A DNA stretch of 64,000 nt from Methylobacterium sp. 10 (GCF_000519085.1 NZ_KI912577.1:1617331-1681330), one strand, 5' to 3'. Positions 17,722 through 26,228 are shown, counted from the stretch's first letter. The notes: generated from the letters alone by a model not told the origin. Numbers and translations are program-made.

Positions 17722-18210
17722 CGTTCCCTCCTCCGGGTGTCGTTTTCCAATGATGGGGATCGTCCGAGCGCCTGACGGTCTTTGCCGGTCAGGGCTTCAC
17801 ATGCTTCGAATTGTGCTTCTCACGGGTTCGCTGCTGTTATTTGGTTCCAGGCTACGAGCGTGCGTCGAGTATCGGCATTCGCGCGAGGCACGGCGTGCAC
17901 TCCGTAGGCGCCGGGCCAATGATCTCGTCGGCGGGTAACGGTCCAGGGCGTGGTGACACGGATTTTCAATCCAAGCATTGCCAGCGGACAAACCTGTCTC
18001 GGGAGGCATGGCGCAGGCGGGGGGTAGTTAGTTGGTCTCCCTGTATTGTGCATATCTTGGCTCGTTCGGGTCAACGAGAGTGATTTTCAAAGACCAAGTG
18101 CTTACCGAAAGATCCTTCCCTTGGGGCCGGCGCGAGGAGCAGGCTTGTTCTTCGAAGGCGATTCTCGGCAGCTGGCCTTAAAGACCGGCCTTTCCGCAGC
18201 GTGGCGTCGG
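17722..18210. other. Intergenic region upstream of the 63-codon gene
   Basis: This 489-bp stretch lies between the msrP-like stop and the small gene start, both minus strand. It contains TGCTTC direct repeats 12 bp apart (17802-17807 and 17814-17819) and an imperfect CCTGAC/GTCAGG hairpin around 17771-17793. These could be regulatory for the sulfur operon. No open reading frame with a ribosome site and coding character was found. Confidence 0.5.
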
Positions 18211-18990
18211 TCAGATGCCGCTGAACCAGTTGTAGCCCTGGTCTTCCCAGTAGCCGCCGGGATAATCGTTGGTCACGAAGACCGAGACGATGTGCTTGGG
18301 GCTCTTGAAGCCGAGCTTCGTCGGCACGCGCACCCGGAGGGGGTAGCCGTATTCGAGGGGCAGGGCGCTGCCGCCGAAATCCAGAGCCAGCACCGTCTGA
18401 GGGTGGAGGGCACTCGGCATGTCGAGGCTGCCGTAATAGCGGTCTGCGCATTTGAACCCGACATATTTGGCAGTGAGGTCGGCACCGACCCGCTCCAGGA
18501 AGGCTTTCAGCGGCACACCGCTCCATTGGCCGATCTGGCTCCAACCCTCGATGCAGATGTGGCGGGTGATCTGACTTTCCTGCGGCAGGGCGCGCAGCTT
18601 CTGCAGGGTCCAGGGCGTCTTGTCGGCGACGAGGCCGGAGACGTCGAGCTTCCAGTTCGCCTCGTCGATCTCGGGGATGTTGTCCGGCGGGTAGTAGGCG
18701 TTGAACCGGAACGGCGTGTCGATCATGCTCGCCGGATAGGTCGGCGCCAGCTTGTTCGGGTCGAACAGCCAGGCCTGGACTCGGTCGTTGGCACGCGACA
18801 TCGCCCACAGCGTCCGGTCGATCAGGGTGCCGTTGGTGCCGGTGGAGAGGTCGCAGCCCGAGAGCAGCGACAGGGCGCCGAGGGACAGGCCCGAGCGCAG
18901 GAACATGCGGCGCTCCAGCTTCACCAATTCCGGCTGGATCTCCCGGCGAAGGTCGCGCAGGCGTTTCGCCTCGGTCACGTCACGGCTCAT
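18211..18990 (-). CDS. Molybdopterin-dependent oxidoreductase, MsrP/sulfite-oxidase fold
   Basis: A 259-residue protein with a twin-arginine-like leader (ERRMFLRSGLSLGALSLLSGC) ending in a lipobox cysteine, then a sulfite-oxidase-type domain. The molybdenum-ligating cysteine is expected in KYVGFKCADRYYGSLDM. TRHICIEGWSQIGQWSGVPL and GYPLRVRVPTKLGFKSPKHI are family blocks. Relatives include MsrP (YedY), which repairs oxidised methionine in periplasmic proteins, and sulfite dehydrogenases. The gene overlaps the cytochrome b gene by four bases (ATGA), so the pair should be one electron-transfer unit. Partner type and lipobox leave the substrate open. Confidence 0.85.
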   Translation of the reverse strand: MSRDVTEAKRLRDLRREIQPELVKLERRMFLRSGLSLGALSLLSGCDLSTGTNGTLIDRTLWAMSRANDRVQAWLFDPNKLAPTYPASMIDTPFRFNAYYPPDNIPEIDEANWKLDVSGLVADKTPWTLQKLRALPQESQITRHICIEGWSQIGQWSGVPLKAFLERVGADLTAKYVGFKCADRYYGSLDMPSALHPQTVLALDFGGSALPLEYGYPLRVRVPTKLGFKSPKHIVSVFVTNDYPGGYWEDQGYNWFSGI

Positions 18991-19634
18991 GAGCGCGTCT
19001 CCACGGGGTCGACGGGAATGCGGGCGCGGCCGGTCACCATCGCCACGAGGGTGCGCGGGACCAGGACGACCAGGGCCAGATGGAGCAGGATGAAGCCGAC
19101 GATGCCGGACATGGCGAGGAAATGCACGCGGCGCGCCCATTCATAGCCGCCGAACAGGGCCGCGAGCCCTTGAAGCTGAACCGGTTTCCACAGGGCGAGG
19201 CCGGAGGCGACCAGCAGGATTCCGAGGAGGAAGGCCACCAGATAGGCGACCCGCTGTACGGCGTTGTACTCGCCGATCCGATGGGTGAGGCGTAGCCTTA
19301 CGGCATCGCTGGCATCGCGCCAGAACGCCCTCGGGCTCAGAGGCAGGAACGACTTGGCGAAATGGCGGGCGAACAGGCCGTAGAGGACGTAGGCGAGGCC
19401 GTTCAGCGCGAACAGCCACATGGCGGCGAAGTGCCAAGCGAGGGCCCCGCCGAGCCAGCCGCCGAGGGTCGCCCATTTCGGGAAGACGAAAGGGAAGAAC
19501 GGCGAGGCGTTGTAGATCGCCCAGCCGCTGAACAGCATGCAGAACACCGCCACCGCGTTGATCCAATGGGTCACGCGCACGACGAGCGGGTGAATCACGG
19601 TGACGCGGGAGGGGATGCTTTGGGGGACGGTCAT
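18987..19634 (-). CDS. b561/Ni-Fe hydrogenase-type cytochrome b membrane subunit
   Basis: A 215-residue protein with about five membrane segments. The opening VVRVTHWINAVAVFCMLFSGWAIY carries the first heme-ligand histidine; others occur in GGALAWHFAAMWLF and RRVHFLAMSGIVGFILLHLALV. This is the bacterial cytochrome b561/hydrogenase-b fold rather than the YedZ/MsrQ ferric-reductase fold. It probably feeds electrons from quinol to, or from, the overlapping molybdopterin protein on the periplasmic face. The ATG at 19634 lies 15 codons inside a longer frame and fits the family start. Confidence 0.82.
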   Translation of the reverse strand: MTVPQSIPSRVTVIHPLVVRVTHWINAVAVFCMLFSGWAIYNASPFFPFVFPKWATLGGWLGGALAWHFAAMWLFALNGLAYVLYGLFARHFAKSFLPLSPRAFWRDASDAVRLRLTHRIGEYNAVQRVAYLVAFLLGILLVASGLALWKPVQLQGLAALFGGYEWARRVHFLAMSGIVGFILLHLALVVLVPRTLVAMVTGRARIPVDPVETRS

Positions 19635-19686
19635 CCGGGGTCTACCTTGTCGAAACGTATCTCGGGCCGTTGCCGCCACGCCGTGC

Positions 19687-19712
19687 CCCTCCCCCGCAAA
19701 AGGGGGGGAGGG
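19687..19712. repeat. Intergenic palindrome, CCCTCCCCC type
   Basis: CCCTCCCCC and GGGGGAGGG arms enclose a short A-rich loop between the secreted-protein gene and the cytochrome b gene. It belongs to the same palindrome style as 2972 and 4433 and may attenuate readthrough. Confidence 0.45.
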
Positions 19713-19723
19713 TGGTATGAGAA

Positions 19724-20323
19724 TTACATCGACGGGACGGTGCCGTTGCGGCCGACGATGAGGATCACCGCGCTGGGCTTGCCGTCGGCACCCTTCTTGG
19801 TGAAAGCGACGACCTTCGCGCCGTCAACGACGACGGACTTGTCGCCCGGATCGACCAGGGTCACCGGCACGTCTTCCGGCACGTTCACCTTCTTCTCGCC
19901 GCCCTGATACTTGACCAGAAGGGTCCGCCCCTCGGTGCCGGAAATGGTGCCGATGGCGCCGTTGGTCATCGTCGAGTTGGAGCCGAGGTCCCACGGGTAG
20001 TGCCCGTCGGCCGTACCGCGCAGGGACGAGGCGAAGACGGTGACCTGCAGCGCCTTCTGCGATCCGTCCGGCTGCGGGATCGCCGCGGTGCCGATGTAGC
20101 TGTCGGGCTTGATGTCGGTGAGCTTGCCGGTGGAGGCCGCCAGCACTTTCACGTCGGAGGCGAGGCTCACAGTCAGCGCCTCGCCCACGCGCGGCTTGAT
20201 CGTCACGGCCGTGCCGTCAACCTTCTCGATGGTGCCGCGATAGCGCGTGATGTCGTCGGCCTGGGCGGCGGTGGCCGTGATCGCGAGGGTAAGGGTGAGC
20301 GTCGTCAGGAAGGACTTCAGCAT
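19724..20323 (-). CDS. Secreted beta-rich protein, paralog 1 (unknown function)
   Basis: A 199-residue protein with a cleavable signal peptide (to about residue 22, ending ATAAQA). Repeated short strands follow: RYRGTIEKVDGTAVTIKPRVGEALTV, KPDSYIGTAAIPQPDG, GHYPWDLGSNSTMTNGAIGTISG, and a C-terminal IVGRNGTVPSM. The fold looks like DUF5666-type OB/beta-barrel domains. It is clearly paralogous to the next gene upstream over its whole length. Position just ahead of the cytochrome b/molybdopterin pair suggests a periplasmic role linked to that redox system; no enzymatic motif is visible. Confidence 0.75.
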   Translation of the reverse strand: MLKSFLTTLTLTLAITATAAQADDITRYRGTIEKVDGTAVTIKPRVGEALTVSLASDVKVLAASTGKLTDIKPDSYIGTAAIPQPDGSQKALQVTVFASSLRGTADGHYPWDLGSNSTMTNGAIGTISGTEGRTLLVKYQGGEKKVNVPEDVPVTLVDPGDKSVVVDGAKVVAFTKKGADGKPSAVILIVGRNGTVPSM

Positions 20324-20438
20324 TGGCGGTTCCTCGATGGTTCGGCGTCGTTATGGTCGGGGCGGATTCACGACATCCGCCCTCAATGCCGGGGCTGCGC
20401 CGCCGCCCCGGAATGGCGTGTTCGCGCAAAGACTCTGG

Positions 20439-21044
20439 CTACATCGGCGGGACGGTGCCGTTCTCGCCGACGATCATCCGGTCGGCGACCATCGTGCCGG
20501 CGGCATCCGGCTTGGTGATCGCCACCACGCGGGCGCCGACCTTGATAGCGGATCGGTCGGAGGGGTTGAGGGAGACGATCGGCACGTCTTCGGGGACCGT
20601 GATGGTCTTCTCGCCACCCTTGTAGGTCACGGTGATCGTGCGCCCGGTGGTGCCGGTGAGGGCGCCGACGGCGCCGTTCGTCATCGTGTTCTCCTTCTCA
20701 AGATCCCACGGATAATGGCCGTCGCCTGTGCCGCGCATGCTCGGGGCGAAGACGGCGACTTCGAGGGCCTTCAGGGTGCCGTCGGCCTGGGGCGTCGCGG
20801 CGGTGCCGACGTAGCTGTCCGGCTTGATGTCGCCGATCTCGGCCTTGCTGGCGGCGGCCACCCTCATCGCATCGGCGAACTTGACCGAGACGGCCTGACC
20901 GATGCGGGGCTTGATCGTGACGTGATCGCCGGCGACGGATTCGATCGTTCCGCGCACGCGGACCAGTGGGGAATCGGCCAGGACGGGCAGACTGGAGAAC
21001 AGGCCGACGCACAGGGTGGCGGCCGTGAGGATCCGTCGTGTCAT
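20439..21044 (-). CDS. Secreted beta-rich protein, paralog 2 (unknown function)
   Basis: A 201-residue protein with signal peptide (MTRRILTAATLCVGLFSSLPVLA). Its blocks are parallel to the downstream paralog: VRGTIESVAGDHVTIKPRIGQAVSV, KPDSYVGTAATPQADGTLKALEV, GHYPWDLEKENTMTNGAVGALTG, and GENGTVPPM at the end. The tandem pair arose by duplication. The ATG at 21044 is preferred because it starts a clean signal peptide; a longer frame upstream adds 39 residues without one. It is the first gene of a probable four-gene minus-strand operon. Confidence 0.75.
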   Translation of the reverse strand: MTRRILTAATLCVGLFSSLPVLADSPLVRVRGTIESVAGDHVTIKPRIGQAVSVKFADAMRVAAASKAEIGDIKPDSYVGTAATPQADGTLKALEVAVFAPSMRGTGDGHYPWDLEKENTMTNGAVGALTGTTGRTITVTYKGGEKTITVPEDVPIVSLNPSDRSAIKVGARVVAITKPDAAGTMVADRMIVGENGTVPPM

Positions 21045-21187
21045 GAAATGCCTTGCGCTAGAGCGATCCCGGCTGTCGGGACCCTCGCCGGACGCTTCCG
21101 CCTGCACGGCGGGAAGCGCTCGGACAACGCGCGATGTGGCATCAGGTTCGTATGCGCACAAATCAATTGTGCGCTATCGTGGAACGA

Positions 21188-22048
21188 TCAGTGTGCCATC
21201 AGCATCGGCATGGTGGCATGGGCCAGCACGTGGCTGGTGGCGCCGCCGAAGATCATCTGGCGCAAACGACTCTGTGTATAGGCTCCCTTGATTAGCAGGT
21301 CGCAGCCGAAATCCTGCGCCTCGTTCAGGAAGACCTCGCCGGGCGTGCGCCGGCCTTCGGTGAAGGCCTTGTGGTCCGCGAAGATGCCTTCGCAGGCGAG
21401 CGCCCTCGCCAGATCCTCCGCGCTCGGCCCCGGCACCATGCCGCCCTCCGCGCTGACGACGCGGATGCGCGAGGCCTTGCGCAGGAAGGGCATGGCGAAG
21501 GCCACCGCCCGCGCGGTCTCGCTCGATCCGTTCCAGGCGATGAGGATCGCCTCGCCGAGGCTCGTCGGAGGCGTGGGGGGCGCCAGCAGGATGGGCCGGC
21601 CGCTCTCGAACAGGGCCGTCTCGAACGTGGTCATGCGCGGGGCGCCGTCGCCGGAGCCGGGGCGGCCCACCACGGTGGCGGTGAACAGGCGGGCGTAATG
21701 TCCGAGGAAGGCGTCGCCCGCCGGTACGTCCGGCCGCCAGCGGTAGCGGGTTCCGGCGGCGGCCACGAATTCGGGGGTGCATGGCCCTTCTGTGGCGGCG
21801 GGAATGCCGGCGCCGACGAGGAAGTCGACGAAGCGCCGGCCGGCATCCTCGGCCTCGGCCTTGTCGGCCTCCTCGTCGCGCAGCCATGTCATGCCGCCGA
21901 CCATGTCCACCGGAACGTATTCGGCGAGGGCCGGGCGCAGGGAGACGCCCTCGATCAGGCTGCCGAAGCGGCGACCCACCAGGAGCGTGGTCGCGAAGAC
22001 GGAGGGCAGCGCGTCGTGGAGCGCCACCGGAACGAGCAGGGTCTTCAT
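21188..22048 (-). CDS. Universal stress protein (tandem UspA domains)
   Basis: A 286-residue cytosolic protein of two UspA-like halves. The N-terminal half begins MKTLLVPVALHDALPSVFATTL. The C-terminal half contains ILIAWNGSSETARAVAFAMPFLRKA and the nucleotide-binding-like end LLIKGAYTQSRLRQMIFGGATSHVLAHATMPMLMAH, which carries the family G-x2-R-x9-G(S/T) pattern. The first half is degenerate, as in many tandem Usp proteins. It stands alone between the secreted paralogs and the divergent DUF4142 gene. A role in stress tolerance is inferred from family only. Confidence 0.88.
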   Translation of the reverse strand: MKTLLVPVALHDALPSVFATTLLVGRRFGSLIEGVSLRPALAEYVPVDMVGGMTWLRDEEADKAEAEDAGRRFVDFLVGAGIPAATEGPCTPEFVAAAGTRYRWRPDVPAGDAFLGHYARLFTATVVGRPGSGDGAPRMTTFETALFESGRPILLAPPTPPTSLGEAILIAWNGSSETARAVAFAMPFLRKASRIRVVSAEGGMVPGPSAEDLARALACEGIFADHKAFTEGRRTPGEVFLNEAQDFGCDLLIKGAYTQSRLRQMIFGGATSHVLAHATMPMLMAH

Positions 22049-22410
22049 CGCCGGGAACCTCCATCCACGCCATCGCCGCCGATGGGCAGGCTAGTGCGGT
22101 TTCGCGTTCCGGAAAACTCCGGCTCGTCGTCAACCCACGCTTTTCTACGGCGTTCGGCAACCGCGTCGCGCATGCGTCGCCGATCTGCGCCATTGGCAGG
22201 CTGGTGAGGCTAAAAAGACAGGTGAAGCTTGGCTACAAGCCCGTGCCCATCTCAGTAGAATGTCTCACGTTACAACGACATTTGGCGGGAACCCAATGGA
22301 GGGGCTGTCGTTGTCCGGCAAACGTGGCGTTGTTGGATACGCCGATCCACAGAGATGTGGTCCGGTCCGCCGCCCTTGCGTTTTCAAGATCATATCCAGA
22401 GGTCAGAATC
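22049..22410. other. Divergent intergenic region with EcfG-type promoter
   Basis: This 362-bp non-coding region separates the stress protein gene (minus) from the DUF4142 gene (plus). It contains the GGAAC-N16-CGTT element described separately. On the minus side I found no matching element for the stress protein gene. No open reading frame of note is present. Confidence 0.6.
22288..22312 (+). promoter_or_regulatory. EcfG-type general stress response promoter
   Basis: GGAAC (22288-22292) and CGTT (22309-22312) are separated by 16 bp, matching the known alphaproteobacterial EcfG consensus of GGAAC-N16/17-CGTT. It lies about 100 nt before the DUF4142 start. Methylobacterium uses the PhyR-EcfG system. 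Confidence 0.7.
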
Positions 22411-23109
22411 ATGAATAAGTACGTTGCGCTGTCCGCCATTGCCGTCGTCATGGCGACCCCCGCCGCCGCGCAGACCATGTCCGGCGATTTCCGTCTTCAG
22501 GCGATGCAGGCCAATGCGTTCGAGGTCCAGTCGAGCCAGATCGCGCTGTCGAAGAGCCGCAACCCGCAGGTGATCAGCTTCGCCCGTGACGCCGTGCGTG
22601 ACCACCGCGCCGCGAACGTGGCCCTGGCCGGCGGCGAGCGGACGTATGCCGGCAACGGCGGTCCCGGCGGCCTGATCGGCGCCCCCCTGGCGATTGCTGG
22701 TGGCGCGGTGGGTGCGGCCACGGGTGCTGCGACCGGTGTTGTCGCCGGTACGCTGAGCGGCGGCCCGGTCGGTGCCGTCGAGGGGATCGGCAGCGGCGCG
22801 AGCCGTGGCGCCGCCGCCGGCAGCCAGGCCCTCAACGGCGATGTCGACACCACCGCCGGCACCACCATGGTCCCGGTCGATCCGCAGCAGCAGGCCATGC
22901 TCTCCGAGCTCGCCGCCGCCCCGGCCGGCCCGCGCTTCGACCGTCTCTACGGCCAGATCCAGGTGCGGTCGCACGAGGCGGCCATCGGCATGTACCAGTC
23001 CTATGCCCAGACCGGCACGAACCCGGCCCTGCGCGCCCATGCCGAGCAGGCTCTGCCGGTGCTCCAGCAGCACTACCAGATGGCACAGCGCCTTCCCGGC
23101 GCCCGTTAG
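22411..23109 (+). CDS. DUF4142 protein with glycine-zipper insertion
   Basis: A 232-residue exported protein: signal peptide to about residue 21 (MNKYVALSAIAVVMATPAAA), then a ferritin-like DUF4142 helix pair. The first half is FRLQAMQANAFEVQSSQIALSKS and QVISFARDAVRDHRAANVAL; the second half is FDRLYGQIQVRSHEAAIGMYQSYAQTG and ALPVLQQHYQMAQRL. Between them, residues ~83-140 form a Gly/Ala-rich glycine-zipper stretch (GAPLAIAGGAVGAATGAATG and more), which is unusual and could insert in a membrane. The EcfG-type promoter upstream suggests induction by general stress. A terminator follows. Confidence 0.85.
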   Translation: MNKYVALSAIAVVMATPAAAQTMSGDFRLQAMQANAFEVQSSQIALSKSRNPQVISFARDAVRDHRAANVALAGGERTYAGNGGPGGLIGAPLAIAGGAVGAATGAATGVVAGTLSGGPVGAVEGIGSGASRGAAAGSQALNGDVDTTAGTTMVPVDPQQQAMLSELAAAPAGPRFDRLYGQIQVRSHEAAIGMYQSYAQTGTNPALRAHAEQALPVLQQHYQMAQRLPGAR

Positions 23110-23163
23110 GGGTCGGAGCCTGCCGGCGCTCCATGGGGCGGCGACGGAGTTCATGAACACAAG

Positions 23164-23197
23164 AAACGCCGGGCTGGTGAGGCCCGGCGTTTTTTTT
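23164..23197 (+). terminator. Rho-independent terminator
   Basis: AAACGCCGGGC pairs with GCCCGGCGTTT around a 7-nt loop and is followed by a run of T. It lies 55 nt after the DUF4142 stop. Confidence 0.9.
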
Positions 23198-23266
23198 CGC
23201 GTCTCTCATGGTTCCGTGCAGCGAGCACCCCGCATCCGGTTGAATGCGGGGGACTGGGCGGTCGGT

Positions 23267-23938
23267 TCAGACTTCGCTGCTGTGCATCAGGGAGGCCGGG
23301 GTCATCGCCTTTCCGCCGCCATCGACGGCGGGCTCGAAATCCCCCGTCTCGGGATTGCGCAGGAGAAGTTCGCCATGGGCGATGCCAAAATGCGCGCCGT
23401 GGAGCGCCAAGCGGCCATCGGCGACGCGCTCGCGGACGAATGGGAACGTCATCAGGTTCTCGAGGCTCTGCGCGACGGTGGCATACTCGAGGCGCGTCAG
23501 GTGGTCCGGTCCCTTCTGAACCTTGAGCTTCTCCTCAGCGCCTTTCACCAGGGACACCCACTTGCCGATGAAGTCGCTGGTCGAGAGCGGGCCCGGCGGG
23601 TTGGCGTAGGCCTTGATGCCGCCGCAGGTGGCGTGACCAAGAACGACGATGTGCTTCACCTCGAGGGCCTGGACGGCGAACTCGATGGCCGCCGACGTGC
23701 CATGGTACTCGCCGCCCTCCTCGAACGGGGGCACGAGATTGGCCACGTTGCGGATGATGAAGAGTTCGCCTGGTCCGGTATCGAAGATCACTTCCGGCGA
23801 AACGCGGCTGTCACAGCAGCCGATCAGCAAGACTTCCGGGCTCTGCCCCTTTGCCAGGGCGGCGTAGCGCTTGGCCTCATCGGACAAGCGTCCATCGAGA
23901 AACGACCGGTATCCTGAGGTCAGCTTTTCTGGAAACAT
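23267..23938 (-). CDS. Beta-class carbonic anhydrase
   Basis: A 223-residue zinc enzyme interconverting CO2 and bicarbonate. Zinc ligands and the catalytic dyad are visible: Cys and Asp/Arg in LLIGCCDSRVSPE, and His-x2-Cys in VVLGHATCGGIKAY. FIIRNVANLVPP and GTSAAIEFAVQAL are family blocks. The ATG at 23938 follows an AAGGAAGG site; an in-frame start 20 codons upstream looks spurious. Bicarbonate supply matters for carboxylating pathways in methylotrophs, such as the ethylmalonyl-CoA cycle and acetyl-CoA carboxylase (accA is in this window), though any link is inferred. Confidence 0.93.
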   Translation of the reverse strand: MFPEKLTSGYRSFLDGRLSDEAKRYAALAKGQSPEVLLIGCCDSRVSPEVIFDTGPGELFIIRNVANLVPPFEEGGEYHGTSAAIEFAVQALEVKHIVVLGHATCGGIKAYANPPGPLSTSDFIGKWVSLVKGAEEKLKVQKGPDHLTRLEYATVAQSLENLMTFPFVRERVADGRLALHGAHFGIAHGELLLRNPETGDFEPAVDGGGKAMTPASLMHSSEV

Positions 23939-24082
23939 GCGTTTGCCTTCCTTGAGCGTTGTTGTTGGGGGTTGCCGTGGCAACCCGGTTCTCGACATTC
24001 GGCCTCGACTGGCAAGACCTCTGCCGTATCTGGTTCCAAGGCCCTATGTGGCCCAGTATCGAGCCGGTAGCCCAGTGCGGGT

Positions 24083-24643
24083 TCACACCTGATGCCAGGC
24101 CAGGGTGACGGGCGGCTCGGGCCGCTCGCCCGACGCTATGCGTCTGGCCAGGCGAGCGAGACCCGCGGGTTCGATCCGCTCGCCGCTGGCGTCCAACTCG
24201 TGGAGCGTCCACCAGCGTGTGCCGAGGACCGTGCTGTCTTCGGTCTCGGCGAGGCGGCTGGTATCGACCTCGTCGCTGGGCAGACGCACGACGAAATAGC
24301 GTTCGCGGGCATCACGCGGCTTCGGGAACAGAAAGAATGGACCATCGCAGGCAGCGACTTGTGGCCCGATCTCGGCATCGAAAACCCCGATTTCCTCGCC
24401 GAGTTCCCGAAGGCAGGCTTGCGCGTGGCTTTCGCCGGGCTCCAGCCCTCCACCCGGCATGAACCAGAAAGTCCGATCCTCCGGCTTCGACGGATCGATG
24501 GGGCGTTGCGCCTCGTAGGCGATCAGGAGCAGCCGGTCCTGCGGGTCGAAGACCAGGGCACGGGCGACATGGCGCAAAGGAGGCGCGCCGGAGCCTTGGC
24601 AGGACTCGCGTTCGGGGGGCGGGGTCGCGGAGGTAAGATTCAT
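24083..24643 (-). CDS. NUDIX hydrolase
   Basis: A 186-residue protein with a complete Nudix box: GGLEPGES, then ACLRELGEEIGV, giving the G-x5-E-x7-REL-x-EE-x-G arrangement. Flanking blocks are VARALVFDPQDRLLLIAYE and FWFMPGGG. The family hydrolyses nucleoside diphosphates linked to a variable group; the extra phrase YFVVRLPSDEVDTSRLAETE does not define a substrate. It follows the DUF429 gene by only 9 nt and is probably co-transcribed. Confidence 0.88.
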   Translation of the reverse strand: MNLTSATPPPERESCQGSGAPPLRHVARALVFDPQDRLLLIAYEAQRPIDPSKPEDRTFWFMPGGGLEPGESHAQACLRELGEEIGVFDAEIGPQVAACDGPFFLFPKPRDARERYFVVRLPSDEVDTSRLAETEDSTVLGTRWWTLHELDASGERIEPAGLARLARRIASGERPEPPVTLAWHQV

Positions 24644-24652
24644 GCCGACAGT

Positions 24653-25405
24653 TTAACAGGGAATCGGACCCTCGCCAGCAGGCGCCCAAATCACCACGGG
24701 CAGGCCATGGCGGTCGCGTCCCGGCGGGTCGGGCATCGGGATGGCACGTCCGAGGACGATGTCGCGGGCGACGACCAGGGCGGCGAGGGCGTCGAGGTGA
24801 TCATCGGCCCCCACGCCCGCCGGTCTGCCCGCGTCCACCAGCATCGCGGGTAGACCGGCCCTTCGCAGGAGCGCGCGACGCTCCTCCAGCCCTTCCCGAC
24901 GCCCCGGCCCCTTCTTGGCCGATGCCAGCGGACGGTCGCCGTTGAGGCGGCGGAACGCCACTTCCGGGTGAACCTCGTGAACCCGCTCGCGCAGTGGCGG
25001 CCGCGCCAGGAGCAGGTCGTCTACCTCGCGGATGTAGCGGGTGATGTTCCAGCACTGGATCGAGGGCGCGAAGGGAGGGACACTGGCGGCGCGGGAGAGC
25101 GCCTTGGCCTCCTCGTAGCTGCCGGCATGGACCGCTGCCCGTGGCGGCACCGGGAAGACGCTGGATCGCCCGCCCGCGAGATAGGCCCTGGCTGCGCGGT
25201 CGGCGACCCGGCCGCCGCCCTCGACGCGGTCGGGCAGGCCGATCGGGACGTCGATCCCAATGCAGACCGGGGCCTCCGGCCCGTCCAGGATATCGGAGAC
25301 GCGGGCAAAGCGAGCAGCGCGGTATCGCCCAGGATCGTCGAGGTCGAGGAGGGCTCCGGCCCAGGCGCCGCGGCAGCCGTCGAGTCCGGCAATCCAGCGC
25401 GTCAT
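24653..25405 (-). CDS. DUF429 domain protein
   Basis: A 250-residue protein starting MTRWIAGLDGCRGAWAGALL with VCIGIDVPIGLPD, SSVFPVPPRAAVHAGSYEEAK, VHEVHPEVAFRRLNG and GADDHLDALAALVVA. These Asp-containing blocks fit the RNase H-like/actin-like DUF429 family, which has been predicted to be a nuclease. Function is not established. It begins a two-gene unit with the NUDIX hydrolase, perhaps linked to nucleotide hygiene. Confidence 0.82.
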   Translation of the reverse strand: MTRWIAGLDGCRGAWAGALLDLDDPGRYRAARFARVSDILDGPEAPVCIGIDVPIGLPDRVEGGGRVADRAARAYLAGGRSSVFPVPPRAAVHAGSYEEAKALSRAASVPPFAPSIQCWNITRYIREVDDLLLARPPLRERVHEVHPEVAFRRLNGDRPLASAKKGPGRREGLEERRALLRRAGLPAMLVDAGRPAGVGADDHLDALAALVVARDIVLGRAIPMPDPPGRDRHGLPVVIWAPAGEGPIPC

Positions 25406-25528
25406 GCCAGCCCCGCGAACCGCGACGGCTCTGGCGGGTTGATGTTGCTCAAGGACGGCCGGCTTCGAGGGCCGTCTCGTCGCACCCGGTAACGCCGCCG
25501 CCGGCGGTACGCATCACAGGACCGTTCC

Positions 25529-25927
25529 ATGGATATCGCCGTCGACAAGGTCACCGAGATCATCCTCCGGGTCAGAGCGCTCGACGTGAAGGAAGGTGCC
25601 ACCGACCCCGATTCAGGCTCCAACCCGATCGATGACGGCTCCACCGACGTGCTCACGTCCGGCACCGACGATGCCACGGAATCGGAAGTCCGCTCGATGA
25701 TTTCCGGCCTCAACGACGACGAGCGGGCCAACCTCCTCGCCCTCCTCTATGTCGGGCGCGGCGACATGGAGGCGGAGGAATGGGGCGAGGCCGTGCGCTT
25801 CGCCCGCGAACGCGAGGCGGTGGGCGAGGGGGCCCTGCACGAGATCATGGGCTCGCCCGATGCAGGCGATCTCCTCGACGAAGGGCTCGCCGCCCTCGGA
25901 ATCAGCCAGGACGTCTCGGAGGCATAA
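25529..25927 (+). CDS. DUF3775 domain protein
   Basis: A 132-residue, acidic cytosolic protein. It has VDKVTEIILRVRALDVKEG, a central LNDDERANLLALLYVGRGD and EEWGEAVRFAREREAVGEGALHEIMGSPDAGDLLDEGLAALGI, all typical of alphaproteobacterial DUF3775. The function is unknown. It stands alone and is divergent from the DUF429 gene; a GACGGCC/GGCCGTC hairpin (25454-25476) lies in the spacer. Confidence 0.8.
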   Translation: MDIAVDKVTEIILRVRALDVKEGATDPDSGSNPIDDGSTDVLTSGTDDATESEVRSMISGLNDDERANLLALLYVGRGDMEAEEWGEAVRFAREREAVGEGALHEIMGSPDAGDLLDEGLAALGISQDVSEA

Positions 25928-26159
25928 GACCAAGCAGCGCTGATCGCGACCGATAGTCGGGATCAGCGTGTTTCGCGGACGCCCGCCGCCGCGCCGTCGC
26001 TTGGGCAGATGACGATGAGCTCTCTGCGTATCGTCGTCTGGTCGTGAGACTGTCTTCCGACGCCGCACCCCGTCACCGACTGGCAGGGGGCGACGCAGCC
26101 AGCGTGGCGCCGGGGCAACGATGGCCCGATTCCGGTACGATGCCTCGAAATCCACAGCG

Positions 26160-26174
26160 TTAACCTTTTATTAA
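26160..26174 (+). promoter_or_regulatory. CtrA box 1 (TTAA-N7-TTAA)
   Basis: TTAA at 26160-26163 and 26171-26174 are separated by exactly 7 bp, matching the full CtrA consensus. It lies 72-86 bases before the BTLCP start. Confidence 0.65.
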
Positions 26175-26213
26175 CCTGGCGATTGCCGTTCCAGCGTGGC
26201 CGTGAGACGTTCG

Positions 26214-26228
26214 TTAACAAGAGATTAA
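26214..26228 (+). promoter_or_regulatory. CtrA box 2 (TTAA-N7-TTAA)
   Basis: A second exact CtrA site, TTAA at 26214-26217 and 26225-26228, 54 bp after the first and ending 17 nt before the chosen start. This location could repress or set the transcription start. Confidence 0.65.

Noticed and set aside
24160-24190. GGTTCGATCC as a tRNA T-loop
   Set aside because: It lies inside the NUDIX gene, and no matching acceptor stem or anticodon arm could be found.
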